Assembly (NCBI GenBank): GCA_017303335.1
Contig: JAFLBK010000003.1
Location: 300,291-364,290 of the forward strand
From: Chitinophagales bacterium
GTDB lineage: Bacteria; Bacteroidota; Bacteroidia; Chitinophagales; Chitinophagaceae
Direction: 5' to 3'
DNA: 64,000 nucleotides
Shown here: positions 52,371 through 59,806 of the stretch, piece after piece
Numbering within the stretch: the stretch's first letter is position 1
How the letters are laid out: the number at the start of each line of letters is the position of its first letter
Program-made: the position numbers and the translations under genes
Notes under the pieces: model-generated
Databases searched by the model: none
What the model was told of the DNA's origin: nothing
The model's input: only the letters and a program-made list of their open reading frames with translations

Positions 52371-53399
52371 TTATACAATATTCACCTCCCGCTCCAGTTG
52401 CACCCCGAATTTCTGCTTCACGCTATCGAGGATGGCTGTACTGAGGTCGAATAGCTCCTTGCCGGTCGCGTTTCCATAATTCACCAGCACCAGCGCCTGT
52501 TTGGCATGGCAACCCGCATCGCCTTTCCGGTATCCCTTCCAGCCGCATTGTTCGATGAGCCAGCCCGCCGCCAGTTTTACATTTCCGTTTGACAGATTGT
52601 ATCCAACAATAGCGGGATACTGTGCCTGCAAGGTTGTGAATTGCTGTTTCGGGATTTCCGGGTTCTTGAAGAAACTGCCCGCATTCCCGATCTCGGCGGG
52701 ATCGGGCAATTTGGAAGAACGGATATTGATTACCGCCTGCGACACCGCTTGTATACTCAGTTCTTTCACACCCATTTTCTCCAGTTCCTGTTCAATAGCG
52801 CCATACGATGTATTGAATTGCGGAACCCGGTTGAGCCGGAACGTGACATGGGTGATCACAAACTCGTTCCGGTATTTTCGTTTGAACACGCTTTCGCGGT
52901 AACCGAATGCGCAATCATTCAGCGAAAAATGAACGATCTTATTGTCGGGCAGATGAAGGGCCTCGAGGGAATAAAACACATCTTTGATCTCCACGCCATA
53001 AGCCCCGATGTTCTGCATCGGCGATGCGCCCACATTACCCGGTATCAGGGAGAGATTCTCCACCCCCGCCCAGCCCTTGCTGATACAATGCAGTACAAAC
53101 TGGTGCCAGTTCACCCCCGCTCCTGCCTGTACATACACGTGGTGCGCATCCTCGCTGATCTCACGGATACCCGGTATTTCGTTTTTCAATACCAACCCAT
53201 CCACATTGCTGGTAAAAAGCAGGTTGCTGCCGCCGCCGAGGATCAGGGTTTGATGTTTGGAGTTTGCGGTTTGAGCTTGGTTGTACGCAAGGAGTTCGTG
53301 CAATTCATCCACACTACGAAAGCGGGCGAATTGTTTGGCCGTTACATCGATGCCAAATGTATTAAACAACTTCAGCGATATGTTTTCCTGTATTTCCAT
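52371..53399 (-). CDS. murB: UDP-N-acetylenolpyruvoylglucosamine reductase MurB
   Basis: A 342-residue MurB of the short (type I, E. coli-like) class. It has the NTFGIDVTAKQF start, the FAD site LILGGGSNLLFTSNVDGLV, GNVGASPMQNIGAYGVEI and the catalytic Ser-bearing GNAGSFFKNPEIPKQQF. The loop before GGGSN (residues 40-51) is about four residues longer than in E. coli MurB and is encoded by a run of four 7-bp repeats. It makes UDP-MurNAc for peptidoglycan. It sits 40 bases after priA. Confidence 0.94.
   Translation of the reverse strand: MEIQENISLKLFNTFGIDVTAKQFARFRSVDELHELLAYNQAQTANSKHQTLILGGGSNLLFTSNVDGLVLKNEIPGIREISEDAHHVYVQAGAGVNWHQFVLHCISKGWAGVENLSLIPGNVGASPMQNIGAYGVEIKDVFYSLEALHLPDNKIVHFSLNDCAFGYRESVFKRKYRNEFVITHVTFRLNRVPQFNTSYGAIEQELEKMGVKELSIQAVSQAVINIRSSKLPDPAEIGNAGSFFKNPEIPKQQFTTLQAQYPAIVGYNLSNGNVKLAAGWLIEQCGWKGYRKGDAGCHAKQALVLVNYGNATGKELFDLSTAILDSVKQKFGVQLEREVNIV
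53247..53274 (-). repeat. Four 7-bp units inside the murB coding sequence
   Basis: On the plus strand the units are GGTTTGA, TGTTTGG, AGTTTGC and GGTTTGA, the same GTTTG heptad as the spacer at 23421-23462. In the murB frame they encode Q-T-A-N-S-K-H-Q-T just before LILGGGSN. Confidence 0.85.
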
Positions 53400-53439
53400 A
53401 TTAACCTATGATCATTCTTCATGAACCATCAACCATCTC

Positions 53440-55917
53440 CTAGTTCGTATCCACATCCACCACCACCTGCACGCTTTTAAAGGGTTTCTCCACGTTCACC
53501 AGGTTGATGTAATTTCGGATAGCGGCTTTGTACCGGTTACTCATGCCCGGCTCCTTGGGTAACTTGATCAGCACTTCCATCAGGTATTGATTGCGGATGC
53601 GGTTTACCACAGGCGCCGCCGGACCAATGATGTACTCCCGCAGATCCTGCTTCAGCAAAGTTGCCAATTTTTCGGCAGCGGCGGTTACCACCTGCCTGTC
53701 TTTATGTTTTAGTGTTACCAAAATGACCCGGCTGTAGGGCGGGTAAAAGAATTCCTTACGCTTGGCGATCTCGAGTGCGTAGAATTGTTTGTAATCGTGC
53801 TGCTTCACCAGTTGCAGCAACGGATGTTTGGGGTTGGCCGTCTGGATGATCACCTTACCCTGGGCCTGCTTGCGACCGGCACGGCCACTCACCTGTTCCA
53901 TCAGCTGGAAGGCCCGTTCATTGACCCTGAAATCGGCGAAGGCCAGTAACCCATCGGCATCCAGTATCCCCACCAGGCTTACCTTGTCGAAATCCAGTCC
54001 CTTTACCACCATCTGCGTACCCACCAGGATATCGAGGCGGTGTTGTTCGAATAGCTGGATGAGATTATCGTGCGCCGCCTTGCCCCGTACACTGTCTACA
54101 TCCATGCGTGCGATGCGGTAATTGGCAAAATCCGCTTCGAGCTGTTCTTCAATCTTTTCGGTACCGAAATTCTTCTCGAGCCAGGTATTGCTGCCGCAGG
54201 CGGGGCAGGTGATCAGTTTCGGGTAGGTGCTGCCGCAATAATGGCAATGCAGTTTGTTGCTGAACTTATGAAGGGTAAGCGACACATCGCAATGATTGCA
54301 CTGCGGTATGAAGCCGCAGGTTCCGCAAATAAGATACGGATTATAACCCCGGCGGTTCTGGAAGAGGATCACCTGCTGTTGTGCAGCGAGTGTTTTTTCC
54401 ATGGCCTCCTTCAGTTGCGGACTGATCATCACTTTACCCTTCTGCGCTACCTGGCGGGTATCCACCATCTCAATGGCAGGAAGTTCGATACCGCCAAAGC
54501 GTTCATTCAGTTCCACCAGTGCGTATTTATTATGCGTAGCGTTGTAGTAGCTCTCCACCGAAGGAGTGGCGCTGCCCAGCAGTACTTTTGCCTGGAAGAG
54601 CGACGCATAATACACCGCCGCGTCCCGTGCGTTGTACCGCGGGGCGGGATCCTGTTGTTTGAAAGAAGCGTCGTGTTCCTCATCCACGATGATCAATCCG
54701 AGTTCCCGGAACGGAAGGAATAAAGCGCTGCGGGCGCCCAATACGATCTTCACTTCGCCGGTTCGTACCTTATTCCAGAGTTCGACCCGTTCATTGTTGT
54801 TGAAGCGGGAATGGTAGATGGCGATATTGCCACCGAAGTGTTTCTGCAGGCGCCGGATGATCTGGGTGGTCAGGGCGATCTCGGGCAGAAGATACAATAC
54901 CTGCCGCCCGTCGCTGAAATATTTTTCGATCAGCCGGATATAAACCTGCGTCTTCCCGCTGCTGGTTACACCATGCAGGAGGCTTACATTCTTTGTTTCG
55001 AAGGATCGGGCGATGGCATCAGAACATTCCTGCTGGGCCGTACTGAAGGTAAAGTCGATCTCTACATGCTTAGGCAGCGAATGGATCCTGTCTACCGCCC
55101 TGCGTTCAACGATGAGCACCTGCTTATCAACAAGGCCTTTAAGCTGGGCGGCCGTAGCGCCGGATTTTTTCAATAAGTCCGACTGGATCACATCTCCTTC
55201 CGTTTTGTGCAGGTGCAGGTAAGCCAGGAGCAGTTCCATCTGCTTGGGGGCCCTTGTCCAGTTGTTGAGCAGATCGCTGAGCGCATCTTCATTGTTGTAT
55301 TGCGGGTTCAGCAACACATAACTCTCCTTCTTCACCTTGTACAATTCATCCATCGCTTCCCAGACATGGCAGACCTTTTTATCGATCAGTCGTTTGATGA
55401 TCGGGTATACGTGCGATATGTCCAGTATCTGCTGCACTTCGGTAAGCCGGAGTTCTTTTTTGAGCAGCAAGGCTTCGGCCACCAGGAATTCTTCGTCGTC
55501 GAGTTCAGAAAAATCTTCGCCGGCCTCCTCGTTGTATACCAGGATCGTTTCACTGCTTAGTTTGAAATGTGTTGGAAGAGCGGCGGCCATCACTTCGCCT
55601 TCGCTGCACATGTAGTATTCACTGAGCCAGTGCCAGAGTTGTAATTGCTGGGGATAGAGGATGGGCTCGTCGTCGAGTATGTTCAATATGTCCTTGGTAG
55701 GATAGCCCGGATCATTCCCGGAAACCGATTTTACGACGCCGGCATATTTCTTCTGCTTGCCGAATACCACTTCGGCCCGGCAACCCGGTTTTGTTTTCGG
55801 CAGCAGGGCCGGAGGCACGGCATAGGTATAGGTTGTTGGAACGGCCAGGGGAAGAATGACCTCGGCCCAGACGCCGGAACGGGGTATATCAAATGCTATT
55901 TCATCTCCTTTGCTCAT
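53440..55917 (-). CDS. priA: Primosomal protein N' (PriA helicase)
   Basis: An 825-residue replication restart helicase. The N-terminal DNA-binding part (FDIPRSGVWAEVILPLAVPTTYTY in pieces) is followed by Walker A LLHGVTSSGKTQVYIRL, DEEHD, and the zinc region with CGTCGFIPQCNHCDVSL and CHYCGSTYPKLITCPACGS (eight Cys). Helicase motifs DILVGTQMVVKGLDF and QVSGRAGRKQAQG complete it. It reloads the replisome at stalled forks. It lies downstream of an acyltransferase gene and upstream of murB. Confidence 0.95.
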   Translation of the reverse strand: MSKGDEIAFDIPRSGVWAEVILPLAVPTTYTYAVPPALLPKTKPGCRAEVVFGKQKKYAGVVKSVSGNDPGYPTKDILNILDDEPILYPQQLQLWHWLSEYYMCSEGEVMAAALPTHFKLSSETILVYNEEAGEDFSELDDEEFLVAEALLLKKELRLTEVQQILDISHVYPIIKRLIDKKVCHVWEAMDELYKVKKESYVLLNPQYNNEDALSDLLNNWTRAPKQMELLLAYLHLHKTEGDVIQSDLLKKSGATAAQLKGLVDKQVLIVERRAVDRIHSLPKHVEIDFTFSTAQQECSDAIARSFETKNVSLLHGVTSSGKTQVYIRLIEKYFSDGRQVLYLLPEIALTTQIIRRLQKHFGGNIAIYHSRFNNNERVELWNKVRTGEVKIVLGARSALFLPFRELGLIIVDEEHDASFKQQDPAPRYNARDAAVYYASLFQAKVLLGSATPSVESYYNATHNKYALVELNERFGGIELPAIEMVDTRQVAQKGKVMISPQLKEAMEKTLAAQQQVILFQNRRGYNPYLICGTCGFIPQCNHCDVSLTLHKFSNKLHCHYCGSTYPKLITCPACGSNTWLEKNFGTEKIEEQLEADFANYRIARMDVDSVRGKAAHDNLIQLFEQHRLDILVGTQMVVKGLDFDKVSLVGILDADGLLAFADFRVNERAFQLMEQVSGRAGRKQAQGKVIIQTANPKHPLLQLVKQHDYKQFYALEIAKRKEFFYPPYSRVILVTLKHKDRQVVTAAAEKLATLLKQDLREYIIGPAAPVVNRIRNQYLMEVLIKLPKEPGMSNRYKAAIRNYINLVNVEKPFKSVQVVVDVDTN

Positions 55918-55962
55918 CGTACGATTCTAAAGTTAGCCTGATTTTGTTGTACCGGAACCGGA

Positions 55963-56724
55963 TCATTTTATCCAGCTTGCCCGGTAACGGATCAATCCTT
56001 CTTCCATGGCTTTGTACACTTTCTCCCGCAGGGAAACAATGTCGTTCACTGTCATGCCCTCCACACTGATCTCCTCCAGGAACACCGACCTGGACCGTCC
56101 CGGGCGAAGCGAAAAAATACTGCTGTGGTGCATCCGGTCGTAGGCATCCAGGATGAGAATTGGCTTTACGGGTGTTTGTGTTTCGATCGCCACCTTGAAA
56201 GCGCCATCATAAAATTCCTTCAGGGGCTTATCGGTCATATTAAAGGTACCCTCCGGGGCCACCACAATGGATATCCCCTTCCTGATGACCGAGATGAGTT
56301 GTTTTACGCTCCGTGCCCGGTTTTTGGGGTTATCCCGCTCCACCATTACCACGGCATTCTTATATATATAACCGAACAGGGGGATCTTCGCCATCTCGGC
56401 CTTGCCAAGGATACGGAAATGCTGGCCGCGGATGGTTTTGAAGAGGATCGGGATATCGAGAAAGGATATGTGGTTGAAAACGAACACGTACTGACGGTTC
56501 CGGTCGTGGGGCGATTCCTGGATATTCCGGTGAAAAATACCCAGCATAAAGAGTACAAAATCAGACCAGCACTGGCAAAGCCAGTATACGAAATTACCCC
56601 CCCGTATCTTGCCGAAAAAGGAAGCGATGACCACCAGGGGGAAAGCCAGCAGCAGAAATGCCGTAAAAGGCAAAAAGGCGTAGATGGTAAAAAGGACCCC
56701 TGGGATCCGGCGTATGAGGCGCAT
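55963..56724 (-). CDS. 1-acyl-glycerol-3-phosphate acyltransferase (PlsC family)
   Basis: A 253-residue membrane acyltransferase. An N-terminal hydrophobic region (IYAFLPFTAFLLLAFPLVVIASFF) is followed by the HxxxxD motif FVFNHISFLDIPILF, KAEMAKIPLFGYIYKNAVVMVERDN and the glycerol-phosphate site VVAPEGTFN. It adds the second acyl chain in phosphatidic acid synthesis. The ATG at 56724 (MRLIRRIPG) was chosen over one ten codons upstream. It is the first gene of the acyltransferase-priA-murB group. Confidence 0.88.
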   Translation of the reverse strand: MRLIRRIPGVLFTIYAFLPFTAFLLLAFPLVVIASFFGKIRGGNFVYWLCQCWSDFVLFMLGIFHRNIQESPHDRNRQYVFVFNHISFLDIPILFKTIRGQHFRILGKAEMAKIPLFGYIYKNAVVMVERDNPKNRARSVKQLISVIRKGISIVVAPEGTFNMTDKPLKEFYDGAFKVAIETQTPVKPILILDAYDRMHHSSIFSLRPGRSRSVFLEEISVEGMTVNDIVSLREKVYKAMEEGLIRYRASWIK

Positions 56725-56805
56725 AATCAGCGGCGAATATAGCCCATTCCCCACTTGACAGGGGGCTATTCAGGGATTTTGCCCGCTTTAGGGCCGTTTC
56801 CGGGG

Positions 56806-56813
56806 TAAATTTG
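56806..56813 (+). promoter_or_regulatory. Possible upstream -7 box for rplU
   Basis: TAAATTTG followed by C matches TAnnTTTG but lies 84 bases before rplU, with a better promoter in between. It may give a second, longer transcript. Confidence 0.35.
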
Positions 56814-56845
56814 CCCACAACCTGTTGATTTTTTTAATTATGCTG

Positions 56846-56881
56846 TTGGGTTTTAGCAGCAATCCCTTACCTTTGCCGTCC
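56846..56881 (+). promoter_or_regulatory. rplU promoter (-33 TTGG, -7 TACCTTTG)
   Basis: TTGG at 56846-56849 and TACCTTTG at 56868-56875 are about 19 bases apart. The 17 bases at 56865-56881 are identical to the rpmB promoter core on the other strand. Transcription would start near 56882, with a leader of about 15 bases. Confidence 0.7.
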
Positions 56882-56896
56882 TAAATTCGGGATATT

Positions 56897-57202
56897 ATGT
56901 TAGCAGTAGTTAAAATAGCGGGTCAGCAATTCAAGGTAAAAGCTGGCGATAGCTTGTATGTTCCTCATATTGAGGGCAAAAACGGCGATTCAGTTGAGTT
57001 TGCTGAAGTTCTGATGACCGACAACAATGGAACTGTTTCCATCGGCAACGATGTGAAAGCCGTTGTAAAGGCCGAGATCGTGAATGACCTGGTGAAAGGT
57101 GATAAAGTAATCGCCTTTAAAATGAAAAGAAGGAAAGGTTTCCGTAAAAAACGCGGACACCGTACCCAGTACACCCAGATCAAAGTAACCGCAATTGCGT
57201 AA
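56897..57202 (+). CDS. rplU: 50S ribosomal protein L21
   Basis: A 101-residue L21: MLAVVKIAGQQFKVKAGDSL, the central VEFAEVLM region, and the RRKGFRKKRGHRTQYTQIKV tail (in pieces) that binds 23S rRNA. Followed by rpmA after 89 bases, the usual order. Confidence 0.95.
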   Translation: MLAVVKIAGQQFKVKAGDSLYVPHIEGKNGDSVEFAEVLMTDNNGTVSIGNDVKAVVKAEIVNDLVKGDKVIAFKMKRRKGFRKKRGHRTQYTQIKVTAIA

Positions 57203-57207
57203 ATACC

Positions 57208-57281
57208 GTTTACCGGTTTAATGGTTTATTAGTATCACAACCAATAAACAACTAAACGAATAAACTAATCAACAACTAAAC
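57208..57281 (+). repeat. 8-bp-period strings forming an inverted repeat between rplU and rpmA
   Basis: GTTTA recurs at 57208, 57216 and 57224. TAAAC recurs at 57245, 57253, 57261 and 57277, with a degenerate TCAAC at 57269. Both series have a period of 8 bp and are inverted relative to each other. GTTTATT (57224-57230) can pair with AATAAAC (57243-57249). Confidence 0.65.
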
Positions 57282-57291
57282 GTTTTAAAAC

Positions 57292-57558
57292 ATGGCACAT
57301 AAAAAAGGTGAAGGCTCGGTTAAGAACGGTCGCGATTCACAAAGCAAAAGACTCGGCGTTAAGATCTATGGAGGTCAGCCTGCGTTAGCCGGCAACATCA
57401 TCCTTCGTCAGCGTGGTACCACCTACCATCCCGGTAAGAATGTAGGTATCGGAAAAGATTTCACCATCTTCGCATTGACCGATGGATTGGTTGAATTCAA
57501 AAAAGCGAAGGGAGATAAGACCGTTGTATCGGTTACAGCCGTAGAAGCAACCGCTTAA
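57292..57558 (+). CDS. rpmA: 50S ribosomal protein L27
   Basis: An 88-residue L27 starting [24 protein letters not shown], with [30 protein letters not shown] core (here [16 protein letters not shown]). The N-terminus begins directly with the mature MAHKKG form, so no cleaved extension of the Firmicutes type is present. Likely co-transcribed with rplU. Confidence 0.95.
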   Translation: MAHKKGEGSVKNGRDSQSKRLGVKIYGGQPALAGNIILRQRGTTYHPGKNVGIGKDFTIFALTDGLVEFKKAKGDKTVVSVTAVEATA

Positions 57559-57574
57559 ATTTTTTTTTAATTTT

Positions 57575-57605
57575 TTTGGTAGTTAGAAAAATATTTCTAT
57601 TTTTA
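57575..57605 (+). promoter_or_regulatory. Promoter before the histone-like micro-gene
   Basis: TTTGG at 57575-57579 and TATTTTTA at 57598-57605 (seven of the eight -7 positions, counting the two free ones) are 18 bases apart. The predicted start near 57612 leaves a leader of about 27 bases. Confidence 0.5.
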
Positions 57606-57638
57606 AGTATTATTTACTAACCAATTAAATTTTAAAAA

Positions 57639-57740
57639 ATGGCTACAAAGAAAAAAGCTGCTAAAAAAGCTGCTCCTAAGAAAAAAGCTGCTCCTAAAAA
57701 GAAAGCTGCTCCTAAGAAGAAAGCTGCTAAGAAGAAATAA
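57639..57740 (+). CDS. 33-residue histone H1-like Lys/Ala/Pro protein
   Basis: A short frame, ATG 57639 to TAA 57740, encoding MATKKKAAKKAA followed by three P-K-K-K-A-A-type units and a KKK end. Composition (Lys, Ala, Pro only, apart from M and T) is that of bacterial H1-like DNA-binding tails. A promoter lies ahead and a strong terminator lies 34 bases after the stop, which supports a real transcript. Compaction of DNA or RNA binding is likely from charge. Its small size means it would be missed by most gene finders. Confidence 0.75.
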   Translation: MATKKKAAKKAAPKKKAAPKKKAAPKKKAAKKK

Positions 57741-57773
57741 GTCTCTTCGCTTTTTAAAGAAGCTAAATAATTT

Positions 57774-57804
57774 AAAAGTCCTGGTTCATACCGGGACTTT
57801 TTAT
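57774..57804 (+). terminator. Intrinsic terminator after the histone-like gene
   Basis: AAAGTCCTGG pairs with CCGGGACTTT (one T-G pair) around a TTCATA loop and is followed by TTTATTT. Confidence 0.85.
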
Positions 57805-57997
57805 TTGCTAAAACCCGCCACCAGCAACACTTTCAGGCGCAATCCTCCCCTATCCAACCGGCATGCTCATTCGTTTCTCCGGCTTTAATTAACGGCCCTT
57901 CCCGTTTCATAAATCTCTGCATACCCGATGCAGGGATGAGGACGTTCTTGAACCCCGATGCTGTCATTTTCCGGATCACGAACCATTCTGCCGAGAT

Positions 57998-58044
57998 GAT
58001 TTTTGCATACTAGGGCCCAAATCGGCCCTGCCCGGTTTTCCGGG
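57998..58044 (+). promoter_or_regulatory. Promoter and double-hairpin leader of polX
   Basis: The 321 bases between the histone-like gene and polX hold no gene. GATTTTTG (57998-58005) resembles a -7 box. Directly after its predicted start come two short hairpins: AGGGCC/GGCCCT (58012-58029) and CCCGG/CCGGG (58031-58044). They end 17 bases before the polX ATG. Confidence 0.4.
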
Positions 58045-58061
58045 ATTTGGTACTTTTAGGC

Positions 58062-59750
58062 ATGGATAATTACCAGATCGCCGAAAATTTTTCACTGCTC
58101 GCTAAACTGATGGATATACATGGCGAAAACAGTTTTAAAGCAAAATCCTATGCCGCCGCCGCCTTCAATATCGAAAAACTGCCGATGCAGTTAAGCGATA
58201 CACCCCGCGAAAAGATCGTTGGAATAAAAGGCATCGGCGAATCAACCGGGAAGAAGATCATCGAACTGCTCGACACCGGATCGTTGCAATCCCTCCAGGA
58301 GATCATCGCCAAAACACCGGCCGGTGTCATCGAAATGCTGAACATAAAAGGCATCGGGCCGAAAAAAATTTCCACCATCTGGAAAGAAATGGAAATCGAA
58401 AGCATCGGCGAACTGTTATACGCCTGCCAGGAAAACCGGCTGAAACTGTACAAAGGTTTTGGCGAAAAGACCCAGCAGAACGTGGCAGAAAGCATCGAAT
58501 TCTACCTGAACAACAGCGGTTACTATTTATACCCGCAGGTTGAAGCCGTGGTTCCCCATATCACCGCCTACCTGGAAAAGATATTCGGGGTGGATAATGT
58601 GGCGCTGACAGGCGCTTTCCGGCGGCAACTCGAGATCATTGAAGAACTGGAATACCTGGTTCGAAACAGCAACGAAGCGATCAAACCCAGGTTTCAATCG
58701 GCCAATCCGCCCGAACTGCTCGAGGATAAACCGGGTACGCTGCTCTATAAATTACACAACGGGCTGAAATTACGCCTTTACACCGGCGAAAGTGATTTTG
58801 AAAAACGGATCTTCCTGCGTTCGGGCAGCGAGGCATTCGGCGAAGCCTTCCTGGAAGCGTTTCCCGGTATCGACTTCCGTACGATCCACGGCGCCGGCGA
58901 TGAGCCCATCTTCCGGCAGGCGGGTATCAACTATATACCACCCTGCGCCCGGGAAATGCCCTATATCATTGAGCGGGCAAAGAAAGGTCCGCTCCCCAAA
59001 CTCATCGAAGCATCCGATATCAAAGGTATCATCCACAGTCACAGCAACTGGAGCGATGGCAGCAATACCCTCGAAGAAATGGCCGAAGCCGCACAGGCCC
59101 GGGGACTGGAATACCTGGTGATCAGCGATCACAGCAAGAGCGCTTTTTACGCCAACGGACTTACCGAAGAACGCATCAAGGCCCAGCACCAGCTGGTGGA
59201 TGAACTGAATGCCCGGCTGAAGGGATTCAGGATATTCAAAAGCATCGAGAGTGATATTTTATACGACGGAAGCCTCGATTATCCGGATACCGTACTCGCC
59301 AGTTTCGACCTCGTGATCGCCTCGGTACACAGCATCCTGAAAATGACAGAAGAAAAAGCGATGCAACGGCTCATCGCCGCTATTGAAAATCCGTATACCA
59401 CGATCCTCGGACATATGACCGGCAGGCTCCTGCTCAGCCGGAAAGGCTACCCGGTGAACCACAAAAAGATCATTGATGCCTGCGCCGCAAACATGGTTGT
59501 CATCGAACTCAATGCCCACCCCCGCCGGCTGGATATCGACTGGCGGGAGATCGATTATGCACTGGAGAAAGGCGTACTGATCTCCATCGACCCCGATGCG
59601 CATGAGATCGAAGGGTATAACGACAATCGTTACGGGGTACTGGCCGCACAAAAGGCCCTGGTAGCCAAGGAACAGAACCTGAGCAGTATGGGGCTGACTG
59701 ATTTTGAAAAATTCATCCGGCAACGGAAAACAGAGAAAGGCATTAAATAG
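58062..59750 (+). CDS. polX: PolX-like protein: HhH + degenerate polymerase + PHP phosphoesterase
   Basis: A 562-residue protein with the domain order of bacterial DNA polymerase X. Two helix-hairpin-helix motifs (VGIKGIGESTGKKI, LNIKGIGPKKISTI) come first. The polymerase palm reads LTGAFRRQLEIIEELEYLV, where the usual catalytic D-x-D is E195-L-E197. The third Asp position appears as Lys236 in GLKLRLYTG. The PHP domain is intact: IHSHSNWSDGSNT, VISDHSKSAFY, DILYDGSLDYPD, IASVHS, GHMTGRLL and IDPDAHE. Nuclease or phosphoesterase activity is therefore likely, DNA synthesis unlikely. The ATG at 58062 (MDNYQ) was chosen over a TTG upstream. Confidence 0.88.
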   Translation: MDNYQIAENFSLLAKLMDIHGENSFKAKSYAAAAFNIEKLPMQLSDTPREKIVGIKGIGESTGKKIIELLDTGSLQSLQEIIAKTPAGVIEMLNIKGIGPKKISTIWKEMEIESIGELLYACQENRLKLYKGFGEKTQQNVAESIEFYLNNSGYYLYPQVEAVVPHITAYLEKIFGVDNVALTGAFRRQLEIIEELEYLVRNSNEAIKPRFQSANPPELLEDKPGTLLYKLHNGLKLRLYTGESDFEKRIFLRSGSEAFGEAFLEAFPGIDFRTIHGAGDEPIFRQAGINYIPPCAREMPYIIERAKKGPLPKLIEASDIKGIIHSHSNWSDGSNTLEEMAEAAQARGLEYLVISDHSKSAFYANGLTEERIKAQHQLVDELNARLKGFRIFKSIESDILYDGSLDYPDTVLASFDLVIASVHSILKMTEEKAMQRLIAAIENPYTTILGHMTGRLLLSRKGYPVNHKKIIDACAANMVVIELNAHPRRLDIDWREIDYALEKGVLISIDPDAHEIEGYNDNRYGVLAAQKALVAKEQNLSSMGLTDFEKFIRQRKTEKGIK

Positions 59751-59775
59751 TAAATGGAGTAAATAAAGTAAATAG
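59749..59775 (+). repeat. Three 9-bp units after polX
   Basis: AGTAAATGG, AGTAAATAA and AGTAAATAG run in exact 9-bp register, starting in the polX stop codon and followed by AGTA. They lie in the spacer to the convergent kinase gene. Confidence 0.6.
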
Positions 59776-59806
59776 AGTAGCTGAATCAGTACAGCAACCT
59801 GTTTGA

